Below are positions 23,432-35,259 of a stretch of 64,000 nucleotides of DNA, piece by piece (the stretch's first letter is position 1; each line of letters opens with the position of its first letter). The translations under genes were made by a program, and so were the position numbers. The notes under the pieces are model-generated. The model was given only the letters and a program-made list of their open reading frames with translations. It had not been told where the DNA came from and did not search any database. The DNA lies in the NCBI GenBank assembly GCA_003550325.1, contig QKWP01000225.1, positions 274,435-338,434 of the forward strand, given 5' to 3'. This DNA is from Gigaspora rosea. Its lineage: Eukaryota > Glomeromycota > Glomeromycetes > Diversisporales > Gigasporaceae.

Positions 23432-26400
23432 ATGGAACAAACGACAGATGATGATATAAGAATTGATGTAGAGCATAATATAAGAACTCATGATTCTGAA
23501 ATAACGACATTGGTTTGTTCACCCAATCTTAAATATATGGCAACTATGAGTAAAGAGAACAAAGTTATCATTATATGGCATAATGAAGCACAATTAAAAC
23601 CGAGTTCAAGGCTATTGGCTTATGAGATAACTAATATACTAGGCAAGCATGAACTTGTAGAATTGTCAGATGATGGGTTAATTGTATTAATTGTCAAAGA
23701 TTTTTATGCTTCAGGTATTTACATACGTTCTTTTATTCTGTAATGTATACTCCTCAATAAAATCAATAAAATAATAATAATTTATTATTTTTATTTTTAT
23801 TTAATATATTATTATGTCGTATTAAACTTTTTTAATAAATAGATGCTTTAGTCATATATGATACCAAAGAAAGGCAACAAATTTTAATCTTGGGTGATAT
23901 TGAAACCAAAGAAAAGCAACATGCAAATACTTTACATTACATAACTGAATCATATGTAACTGATATTCATTGCACTTTTCTTTACAATGGAAATTTTATG
24001 CTATTATACAAGACTTTATTTGGTTTATATAAGTACCATTTTTACTCTGTCCTTCGTAATAAACATATACAATTGAGGAGTAATTCAGTATTTAACTTTT
24101 TTACTCGATCTGATTTTAATTTAAACTACGTCTTACTTAGAAATGGATGGATGTTAATTACTAAGAGAGGAGATAATAGCACATTTTATTTTCTATGGAA
24201 TATGGAGACCGCAACATTTGAATTTGAAATATTTGGAGAATATGAAGGTCTAGGAATGGATCACTATAAAACAAATAAATCCGACAAAATATTAGCTATA
24301 TGGCATAATGGGTTAGAAACTTATTCAACTCAAACAGGCATTATGATTTCAAAAGAAAATTATCAAGATCAAAATGATAGAAATTGGCAAATTAATTTTA
24401 TATGCCCAGATCAACGTTTTGCTGAACGTTTATTAATTTCGAATTCAGAGGATCCTTCAAAAGTCGTTGTTTACCTATTGGATCCATACTCGCTCAAATT
24501 GGACAGATCATTAGACATTCATTTAAATGATGAATTTACTCCTAAAATAATACGTGTATATAATGACAAAATAATTAGAACCGTTAACAATCAAGTTCTT
24601 GTTCATGATATTTTTCAGAATAATCTTGTTGAACGTCTACGAAATGATCTTAAAAATCAAAATAACATTCATTCTCTCAATATTATAGAAGACATATTGG
24701 AAAAAATAAATAATGTAGATACCATTCATGGTCTTGATGATGAAGTAATCGAATTATTAGGCCATCAAAATTCATGGAAATATTATCAAGAATCTGATCA
24801 ATTATTGATGTTTCGAAATGAAGATATAACTCAACCAGTTATAAAATCTAATTTGAAAAAAACAAACTTTACCGACCTTAGAATTTGTGGTTTTATATGT
24901 TTGCCAAATGATGATTTAATCGTAATATGTGATCACTATCATAATGATAGTTATCAAAATATATCATTTGTTTTGACCACTAAAGATGAAACATTACAGA
25001 TGCGATACTTTTTTTCCATTGATAATTTGAAATTGGCTCAGGAAAATGAAACCTCAGAAAAAATATTTGAAAACATATTTTCTGAAAAATATTTTAATTG
25101 CATCTTTAATTTCGATCGTTATAGATTTTTTGGTGATTATAATTATTCATTAATTGACTTAATCAAAAATCATATTATGGATAATTCTTTTTTTTTATTA
25201 CATTATCAAGCCCTTTTAAAAGAGGCGATAACACACCATAAGAATGAAGTTGTTGATATGGTTTTTAAGCAGTATATGAAACTAATGAAAGAAGATACTT
25301 CTTTTTTTTTATTGCACTCTCAAGTTTTTTTAAAAACAGCGATCATGCTCAATAAGAGTGAAATTGTTGATATGACTTTTAAACATTGTATGAAATTAAT
25401 CAAGGATGATCCAGCTAATATTAATATCCTCAAAATAATTACATCTCTTTTACCTGAACTTTATGATAATTATCCAGCATATATTAATAGATTTTTATCA
25501 CAAACATCCCTATTATTGAGTCCTAATCAATTTTATGAACCAATGCATGAAACACGTCAAATGTTTCCACATACTGCAGAACTTCATATATTTAAACATA
25601 CACCAATTTCAAAAACTTATTTTTTCTTTTATTACTACTTTTGCGAAGTATATGACATACTTTATAATGTAGTTTGTAAAATATATGACTTTTTTTATAT
25701 AGAATATTCTCCTACTTACACAGAACTTATTAGATTAGTTGTACCACTACCCAAATTTTTAACTTATGATACTAAATATTCTTTTTGGAAAGAAATATTA
25801 GGAAAGCCGTCAACAAATTGCTTTATAGAAGTTCAACCTATTGAATTATATTCAAATTGTTGTGGTGAAGCTTTACTTACTTTTAAATGGGAAAAATTTG
25901 GAAAATATTATTATTGTTCTTCTTGGTTTATTTTTACTTTTTTTCTCATAATATTCTCTCTTGGTGTTACGGAAACTAAAGGACTTGTATCATCTAACAA
26001 TCAAAAAATTTGTTTATGGTTATCATTTATTATTGGATGTTTATTATTATTAATTACAGAAATACGTGAATTTATATGGGATTGGAAATTATATGTAACT
26101 AGTCCATGGAATTTGTTTGGTAAGATTAATAAATTTAATAAATTCATTTATCTTCAATTTTAATCCTAAAATTAATTAATTTTTATTAATTAATTTTTAT
26201 TAATTAATTTTTATTATGTTTATAGATATTGGTGCCTTACTTTTTCCTGTTGTGACTTCTATTTATTGGTTAACAAATGGTCCTCCACCATTATGGGCAC
26301 CCGCACTTTCATGCTTATTTCTTTACTTAAAATTCTTATTCTTTTTACGAGCTTTTGAAACTTATAATGTTGGTCTTTATCTCGCCATTATGGCTGGCGT

Positions 26401-27437
26401 TGTCAGTAGAGTTTTTACATATTTATTGATTTTAGGAATTATTATAATTGGATTTGCACATTCTTTTTATATATTGCTTCAAACGTCAAGTGAAAGTAGA
26501 AACTCGACTGATGTTAACACAAATTTATACTCTTATTTTGATACTTCACTTTTGGCTGTTTATTTATTAATGATTGGTGAGTATTTTAGTTACTATATTG
26601 GCCGATTTAAAGAATAATTACCAATTTATTATTATATGATAAATTCAACCTGTCTATCATGTCAATATTAATACTGAACTTTTTATATAATCTTAATCAA
26701 TAATCGATCTTTATTTATAGGTGATAATAGTTCACTTTCTACTTGGGACTATCGGGATAATCCTATTTTAGTAGTTTTAATGGTTACATTTTCTATATTC
26801 ACTATTCTCTTTATGTTAAATTTATTTATCGGGTTATTAAGTAATGCTATTCAGGATCATGACAATAGAGCCGCATTTCTTTTACAAAAAGCCAAGGTAA
26901 TAATGAAGCTTTTTTTTGTTTAATATATTATTATATTTAATATTTTTTATTTAAACAATTAATAGATCTTGGCAGAAATAGAATTGTTTTATCTTTTTCC
27001 ACAACAACGAAGGTGGAGACACTGGTTTCCAGATAATATGTATGTTGAATTCATTATTTAATAATAATTAATTTATTTGAAATTAATTTATTTGCAAATT
27101 AAATTTGTCTAAATTTATTACTTTATAAATTTATAGTTATTATTATGTACCTGCCTATGAAATTCGTAATAAAATTTTAGAACTAAAATCTAATAATGAT
27201 TTAGCAGATGATTATAAACCTATTATAAGTGATAGGTTATTGGAATTGCTTGGATTAGACAAAAAATCCGAGGAAAATGTTGAAAAAGATTCCGCTTTAA
27301 ATTTATGCAAAGATACGTTAAATTTATGTAAAGAGATTTTAAATCTGCGTAAAGATACTTCTTTCAATGGTATTGACAAAAAAAAGATTTCTGAATTAAC
27401 TGAAACTGTTGAAAAAAAAATTGAAGAAAATTATTGA
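23432..27437 (+). CDS. WD40-like/ion transport domain fusion protein, six exons, 1,153 aa
   Basis: Exons 23432-23714, 23843-26119, 26226-26576, 26721-26896, 26966-27039 and 27137-27437 are bounded by GT-AG introns of 69-144 bp and add to 3,462 nt, exactly 1,154 codons with the stop. The start is the first ATG before a WD-type blade (HDSEITTLVCSPNLKYMAT, IIIWH, residues about 15-55). A beta-rich region follows to about residue 500, then two similar 35-residue helical repeats (FFLLHYQALLKEAI, FFLLHSQVFLKTAI, about 543-620). Hydrophobic segments lie near residues 783-803, 817-836, 855-869, 880-900 and 904-935, then a pore-like loop YFDTSLLAVYLLMIGDNSSL (about 955-978) and a last helix LMVTFSIFTILFMLNLFIGL (about 987-1010). 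The tail has three heptads (LNLCKDT, LNLCKEI, LNLRKDT, about 1107-1130). The layout fits a TRP/polycystin-like ion transport protein (Pfam Ion_trans type) in a membrane; the ion and the membrane cannot be told. No break was found. Confidence 0.85.
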
Positions 27438-30400
27438 ACATTTGTATCGAAAAGTATAGGTTATATAGGATTACTATACATATATCTAGTTTTTTTTGTT
27501 ATTTATATTTTTATAAGATTTAAAATTTTATTTTATCTAATATTTCTTTATTAATGCACTTCTCTCTATGCCCATGTTTACAGTATAATACAATACTATA
27601 TATGTTGTAGGTGGTAATGGAATTTAAGCTGATTTGGAATTTTCTAGTTAAATTAGAGTTAGGGTTATGATTAAATTAGCCCCAAAATGGGTGTTTTATA
27701 TATAAATTACTTTAAATTCCGTTTCCACTTAAAACAAATATACTCGAATTGAAATTAAATATAAAAGTAACATTGAGATACTCTATATTATCAGGATAGG
27801 TTTTATTATCTGTTATGTACTGTGTGGATATAAATAAAAACATCACTAGGGGTACATACCAGTTGGTCTTGAATAATTGTAGTGAAGGGCGAATAATAGT
27901 CAATTGAATCGATTTGTAGCAGTTCCAGAAAATCGACAAAAGTTGACCAAAAGAACAAGTGAATTTACCAATTAAACTTTCATAGCTACAGTTTTCCACG
28001 TTTCTAAATCAACTAGTTAGTAAAACAAAGATGCTTTGTAGTATTAGCTATTTAATTAGGATCTTATTTATAGAATGAAAAATTTCAGCTACCCGATTTT
28101 TTTAAAAAAATTGCCAACAGTTGCTATAAATAAAGTCTACATTTACTAGGTTAACTTCAAATATATTATTAAGCAAAGTTGTTCATACATTAAAATACAC
28201 TTATAGTAAAAATTTAGTATCATTTGGTCGACTTTTTATTATTAAACGTTCCAATTTCAAAAAATCAAAGGTTCGAAAATAAGCTACCCTTACGATTTTT
28301 CATATAACTTTTTGGCAAAAAAGGGTAGCCTATTTTCGGACATATACGGTATTAACGTTTTGATACAACTGTATTTACGGCTTAAAATTTGAACCATCAA
28401 CTATAGTGCGTCATAACTAATTATCTAAATTCGTGCATATCATTAAGCGTGTGTTGAATCAGCATTGATTAAATTCAGAATTCATAAGTTTAAAATTTAA
28501 AGGTTTAAAGGCTGATTTTCTTTTGACGACATATATATATGTGTGTGTTAATAGAACCAGGCTTTACCCTTTTAATAATCATTGCAATTGTAAAATTTAT
28601 TTTGATATTTTCGTTTGGATTTATCAGTTACATACATGATTAAAAGGCGTTGATTAGATTGCATATACTATTATTAGGTAAAGATCTAGAAAATTTCGAG
28701 GATTAGATTCTGGAAATAATTTTTCGTATAAGCCGCAATTCTGTATTTAACAACAGCCACAAAATTTTCAGTTGATATTTATTAATTACATTTAAGCACT
28801 ATTAGCTTTTTCGTTTTTTCACCGAAGGTTTTACATTCACAGATTTCTTCGGGCTTGTCACTCGTTTTTCCCAGTTTTTGATTTTGCAGAGAAATTTTAA
28901 GTTTCATCTTCCGTCACTATGCAGGAAATGTTAAGCCTAATAACTATATTTGATCGATTGACAAACAAAACAAGTTATGCGCCTGCTCATGCGCAGGGAG
29001 TTTGCTTTTTTTAGTTTATTTGCCGTAGTATTATTATCTCAAAATGTTTAATGTCTAAATTAAATTTTTAGAAGCTAGTTGTATAGAGTAGACTTAGGAT
29101 AATTTTATTGTGTAATGGACTTTTACACTTTTGAAGCATAATATATTTTGGTTTAATAGTTTTCATATTAGCAATATTAGAGTTGTGGTCTAGTCTTAAG
29201 TAGTTGGTATATATTAATATCTGTTAATTTTGAAATTTGTAATTTTAATATTTAGTAGTAATAAAGAAATGTAGTAAAGTTGCAAATATAGTATATTTGT
29301 ATGATTTTTTTGGTTATGAAGTTGCCTGCTCAAAGTATCATTTTAATTGTTGGTATTATTATAAATACAGGTAAAGAGCAAAATTGTAAAATGTGCTTAT
29401 AAAGTGGTGTGCTTATATAGAGGTTTGTTAATATATATTAAATAGTAATTGGGCTCAAATAGAGGAATAATTAGAAAGAGGTTTTTATTTGGTGTGATTA
29501 TATGGGAGGGTTATTATAAAGAGGGAAGAATGTATTTTTTTTGTAAGTTAAGGCTATCTGTTCTAAGATTTTATTAGAGATAATAAGCTTATACTTGAAG
29601 ATTGAAGATGCTTGGTTTTGATTTTATTTGTTTTCTGGTGTTATTTCTATTTTATTATTCTTCTTTTATTTAGTTTTCCTATAATAATAGACATAAATTT
29701 CTATTAGTCAAATTTTTAACAAAAATTATTTTTTATTTATTTACTTTTATGAATTTTACTATATGTTCTTTAATATGAGCTAACTTGCTAGTACATATTG
29801 GTATATGTTGTTTATGAAGTTATTATTTTTTTTTATTATCTTTTTAGAATGATTATTTTGTTTTGAAGCATATTTGAAATTGTTAATTTATATTTAGGTT
29901 TTACTTTTTAATTTTTGGCTACTTTTATTTCAAATTATTGTTATTATTCTTGCTGTATAATGTATATATTCTTCTGCATCAGATTTTAATAATTAAGCTT
30001 TGATCAAAAAAATTTATTTATTTAAGTTTAATAATTTCATTATTTGTTTTTTTAAATTTTAAGAAATTCTTTATAACTTTATTATTTTGTCTGTGTGTTT
30101 TTTTTACTAATTAAAATTTTTATAATAGAATCAAAGTTAGGTAAGAAAAATAAATATCTTTTTATAATAATTTTAGTTTTATTATTATTTTGAATAAAAT
30201 TAAAAGAATTAAATATAGATTCTGGGTTTTAAATTACTAAGATAAGTGATTATTAATAATATAATTTTATAATACATGGATTTGATAATTATTTATACTA
30301 TTTTTTTTGTAGTATAAATTAATAGCTATTATTGTTTAAAAAAGTCAGAAAAGAATGTGTATGATATTTTTTCAATTTAACTATTCCAATTGCCAAAATA

Positions 30401-30746
30401 TTTTTGGTAAATAATTTTATTTTTTTAGTTTCTTTTAGCTATTAAATTCATCAATTAGAGATTGACTATGATTTTGCTTTATTATGAGAATTCAATTAAA
30501 TAGTATATAATGTATTACTGCGAAATAATGCGCACCTGCATTTGAGAAATAATACTTGAGAAAAAAGTTAGTGTAACTAAATTTTTTAATAAATAAATAA
30601 TTATCCATTTCTATTTGAGTTCACAATAAATGCTATGTATTATTTAAAGATTATAATTTTTACAAATTAGTTAATTTTATATATATAATAATTTATTATT
30701 TCTTTAAGAAAATGAAAAATTTATAGTTAAAGAGTGAGTGGATAGA
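27438..30746. other. Long AT-rich gap without a supported gene
   Basis: A 95-codon ORF on the minus strand (27712-27999) has one hydrophobic segment (WYVPLVMFLFISTQYI) but no recognisable family, and I do not call it. A 70-bp hairpin lies at 28273-28342. The region 29370-29530 repeats the words TATAAAGAGG, GTGCTTATA and AGAGG. From 29560 to 30700 the plus strand is T-rich with no coding signal. Confidence 0.4.
28273..28342. repeat. Short hairpin with CGAAAATAAGCTACCCTT arms
   Basis: CGAAAATAAGCTACCCTT is answered by AAGGGTAGCCTATTTTCG across a 33-bp spacer. Arms are 18 bp with one mismatch. A related word AGGTAGCTTATTTTAG occurs at 63918-63933. Confidence 0.6.
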
Positions 30747-31448
30747 AATTATTTCAGGCCCTGTTACTTTTGGTGATCAAAAAGAACAAGTCGTTCAACA
30801 TGCTGACCTGCCCGTAGTAAAAGATGAATTGTCAATAACATTGAGAATAAAATTAAACAATCATGCATCAACTTGGGCTACTATTTTTCATAAAGGTAAA
30901 ATTATCTACCGGTATATTTTATTTAATTACTATATTATTCAACTAAGCTTTTATGATCTTAAAAATAAATAAACATAAATTTAGGCACAGAATATTTAAT
31001 CTGTACCCCAGGACTTTGGTTGACAGCTTACAAATCTGCATTGCATGCTCAATTCACAGGCAACTGGTGTCCAGATTCAGGTTTTACTACACTTGATAAA
31101 CTTTTGTTGCAAAAATGGTATCATGTAGCTTATACATTTTCTGACCCTAAAAAAAGGTTGAATATCTACATAAATAGTGATTGGTCTGGATTTTTCAGCA
31201 TCCAGGACATTAAAAGGCAAACCATTATCTTTAATGACAGACCACTTTATATTGGAAAAAATCCTTTTCATTATGTTTTTAATAGCGAAATTAGGTACAA
31301 TTTATTATAGTAATGAAATAAATTTAAATAACAAAAATATTAAATAATCATTTAAACAAATAGCAATTTTTATTATTTCAACTGGCAATTATCTGCCAAT
31401 GAAGTGAATGAAGATTTTAATTATCGCAGTGTAGGAAATCTGATTTAA
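30747..31448 (+). CDS. LamG/concanavalin A-like domain, three exons, 5' end missing
   Basis: Exons about 30747-30895, 30985-31294 and 31364-31448, joined by introns 30896-30984 and 31295-31363 (both GT-AG) with frame preserved to a TAA. The product reads EIISGPVTFGDQKEQ, DELSITLRIKLNNHASTWAT, IFHKG/TEYLICTPGLWL, FTGNWCPDSGF, LLLQKWYHVAYTFSDPKKRL, NIYINSDWSGFF, FNDRPLYIGKNPF and SNFYYFNWQLSANEVNEDFN. This is the pattern of a LamG-like beta sandwich, which usually binds sugars or proteins. No break is seen within it. No ATG is in frame; a TAG lies just upstream at about 30724, so an upstream exon must exist or the copy is 5'-truncated. It matches the dead copy at 20748-21360, where the domain follows a kinase. 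No kinase is seen upstream here. Confidence 0.6.
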
Positions 31449-32433
31449 AATTAATATTCGCATGATACAAAATTTTAAAATTATTGAATACAATGGTTGC
31501 AAAATTTAAAATAGTCGTTAAATCTTTAAAATTTACACCATTAGGAAGACAATAAATAAAAATTATTACTTGTTCATTAACAAAGATTCGATTTTTATAA
31601 CTTTCCTAAAATATTTAGTATCAGCAAAAAATTGGATCTGTTAAAGCTGAACCAGATAAATCAAATTGATTATTTAATGAAAAATGAAAAAAATTATTTT
31701 TTTACTTGTATAAAAATTGCTAGATCATAACACTATTGTCGCTCATTCTCGATGGTCATTTCACTGACAGGCCATTTACTTGCCATCACGTAGAGTTAGG
31801 ATTAATAGTTTTATTAGTTTTGTAGTTGCAAGTATATGTATAGAAAATTATCACCTTGTATGATGTTACTTAAATGGCTTGCTGGGGAAATGACATTAGG
31901 AAAATTAGATGAACCGTCTTTCTGGAACATCAGATTCATTACTTTTGTGAGTTTCATCTTTTGAAGTTTTAAATTGACGTGTTTTGTCAGTGAATACCTT
32001 CCAAATTTTGTCTAACACTATAATTTCATCTTATTGCAGTAAAGTTTTCAGTTAATTTAAATGCATTTTACTAAAATGCACCTATGATATTTTAAAGTGA
32101 TACAATACAATGCTATTATTGTACATTAACAATTCTCTATAATCAATCTAATCTGAAAACCAATAAATAATAATTTCGCCCAAAAAATTTTTCTTAGAAT
32201 AAACTAAAACAAACACAACCCGAATTACTATATTAGTAGGGAGGTGGAGATGTCAAGTAATTTATGCTGTATGTGGATCATATATTGAATTAACACCGCT
32301 TTAGCTGACCTCTAAATTAGGAAATACGAGTTATTTTTAGTGTTTTAATGATTTGGTGCTTTAACGTTTTACTGGTTAGGCAATTAGTTCTGAAATAGTC
32401 TCATAGATAACGGACACATCATGAGAACCACAC
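31449..32433. other. Gene-free AT-rich DNA
   Basis: No coding or element signal can be supported. A moderately GC-richer patch at 31735-31800 (GCCATTTACTTGCCATCACG) stands out but is not repeated in the window. Confidence 0.4.
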
Positions 32434-33546
32434 CAGGGGTCTAAACACTTTTGCAGTAATGTGACGTGGCACATGAGAATTAACCAATCGGAGAATATAA
32501 ATTTTGATCTTCCTAAATCAGTCTGATATAAAAAAAACACGTGTTCAAGAAGAAAAAGAGAAAAAAGCGAAAAATACTCAAAAACTGGTATTTAAATTGG
32601 CCTTGAAAACTACATAAAAATGTCCAGAACACAATTTTATATATAAATAGGAGTGTGTTCAAAATTCTGAAGAACTAAATCCTGATGGTACTAAAAACCA
32701 AAGCTCAAAATCTTGAAAAAGCAATATTTTGACAGTGCATTAACTTGAAAACAAAATTTTGAAAAAAAATATCGCGAACAATCATAATCTCAAAAAGCGC
32801 TTAAAAAAAGTAGTAAGGCAGAAGAAATTTTAGAAGAAATTTTTAAGGAAAGTTCGCATTATAATCTTGACAAAAAAAAATATCCCAGAAGTAATAATCC
32901 CAAAAGTGATAATCCTAAATGAAATAATCTCAAATTAATGATCTATGTATGCAATTTAATTTAGTTGAGTTGTGATAACATATAAATTTAAGAGTATATA
33001 TTGTAGAAATTAATATGGTATATATAGTTCATAGAAAAATTCTTTAAAAAATTTTATTTATAAACTATACAAACCTAACATGAAAAAGAACAATATTAGC
33101 GTTCACCCTAACCCTAACTATTAAAAGAGGATTACTTATAAAAGTAATTTGAGATCACTAATTCAAGATTATTATATTGGGGATTATTAGAAATTATTAT
33201 AGTCGGGATTATTACTTTCGAGATATTATGTTTTCAAGATTATAATTTTGCTCGATTTATGATTATTCAGGATATTTTTTTTGAGATTTAATTTTTGAAT
33301 TAATGCACTGTGAAAATAATATTTTTTTGAGATTTCGAGCATCGGGATATAGTACTATCAGGATTTAGATCATCGAGATTTTAAACAGATTCTATAGATA
33401 GTGGTCTTCTAGTGGCCTTCTAGTGGTCTTCTAAGTCAATATATACAAACTCTAATTCTAATCTTATTAATATAATGCCAAAAAGTTAATTGAATGACGC
33501 TATACCATGTGATGGTCATGTTACTGCAAAAGTGTCTAGATTCCTG
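32434..33546. mobile_element. 1.1-kb foldback element with TCTARACACTTTTGCAGTAA ends
   Basis: The left end CAGGGGTCTAAACACTTTTG, CAGTAATGTGAC faces its near reverse complement at the right (CTGCAAAAGTGTCTAGATTCCTG). A second pair of inverted arms lies inside: about 32648-32950 and 33130-33390, sharing CTAAATCCTGATRGTACTA, CAGTGCATTAA and many ATAATCYC words. No coding sequence. The target duplication is not clear, so the family is unknown; the CAGGG-type end would suit hAT. Confidence 0.5.
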
Positions 33547-33644
33547 AAGGGGCCCATACTAGAGGATCCCAAATTTCTAGATCAGAATTCATCAGAATGC
33601 ATCAGAATCATAGTCGACTAGATAGGAATCGATCAATTTTGGGA

Positions 33645-34541
33645 GCACGTGTGGATTCTGTGCCAGGTTATGCTGATCACTGCTGATCATTGATCACATC
33701 GGGTACACAAGATGCACTTACATGCATAAGTCAGGTAGAACTTTTTCTAACTTGCATATACTATAGCACGTATAAATTCTATTAATAAATTTAAGCATTT
33801 TTTAAATCTTCTAGCAATACTTATTCAATAACTATATAATCAGATTTAGTAGATTTTTTTTATTTTAATTCTATATATTTGTAAAATTAAAATAAAAAAA
33901 TTTCATTAAATTTAACTCAGTGGTTATCGAGAAAACATCGCCAAAATTTTAAAAAAACTTAAAATTTCTTGGAAAAATAAAATTGGGTAAATTTTTCCTT
34001 CTTTGAAATTTAAACAAAGATTTCTCGACAACCAACAATTCAAATTTGATAAAATATTTTTTAAATTGATTTTGTATGTTTATAGAATTAAAATAAAAAA
34101 AAATTAATCGAATTTGAATAGCAGGTTGTCAAGAAATATTCATCAAAAATTAAAAAAAAATGGCTGCAAATTCTTTTCTTAAGACATCTAAACTCTGAAC
34201 GAAGATTACTCAGCACTTACCTGATTAAACTTGATCAATTTTTTTTATTTTGATTCTATAAGCTCATAGAATCAAAATAAAAAAAATTGATCGAGTTTAA
34301 TCAGGTAAGTGTTGAGTAATCTTCGTTCAAAGTTTAAATGTCTTAAGAAAAGAAGCTGCAGCTATTTTTTTTAATTTTTAATGAATATTTTTTGACTACC
34401 TGCTATTGAAATTCGATTAATTTTTTTCATTTTAATTCTACAATAATATAGAATTAAAATAAAGAACTTTTACCGAATTTGATCATGTAGTTATTAAATA
34501 AGTAATGCTAGAAGATTGAAAAATGGTTAAATTTAGTAATA
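33645..34541. repeat. Left terminal inverted repeat of the MULE
   Basis: Contains a long palindrome centred near 34260 whose arms carry CAGCACTTACCTGATTAAAC and the reverse complement, followed outward by CTTAAGACATCTAAAC, TTGACAACCTGCTATT-like and TAGAATTAAAATAAA words in mirror order. Confidence 0.85.
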
Positions 34542-35259
34542 GGACCTGTGATATAGAATCCAAATGTGCAGTTCAAATATTATATTTGCGTGTTAAAGAA
34601 TTATATACTGTATAAAGTTTATAAATCTTTGGGCTTTATTTTATTTTTTTTATTATTATGCAATAAATGCTTCTGTCACCCGATTTCTATGTAACAATAA
34701 ATATTTAAATAAATACCGTAATAAGCATTAATTTAAATATTTTTATATAAGAATAGCATCAAGTGCATGTAAGAAATAATGGGAAATTCAATTTGTCTTT
34801 ATTTAATCTGAAAATAGTTGTATATAGCTTTATTATTGATCAAAATATTGGATATGATACGAATACATGTTACGAAATTACTATAATTACAAATTAAAAA
34901 TACTTAAATTATTTTAAAATTTCAAGAGATCATTATTAATTACACAAGGATCCTGTATACTCATTGAAGCGTACAATAATTCATTACCATCTATATAAGA
35001 AGATTATGATTCACGCTTATTTGTAGTAAACTTAAAAATACACTATGTTCCTTTAGAATTTTATTGCAGACTGTACGAAATATGCTATTTTCAAATATTT
35101 ATTTTAGCATTTGAATATAAATTTTGTCTTTAAGATCAATATATATAAGTAATGTATATATTCATTTTGGTCTAAAATTAATCAGCAAATTGCATTTATC
35201 TTGTGATCGTTATTATATAAAAATTTCATTTGATACTTTCAACACAAAAATTTAACATG

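Noticed and set aside
27712-27999. 95-codon minus-strand ORF with one hydrophobic segment
   Set aside because: No family, no splice sites or neighbours to support it; length is possible by chance.
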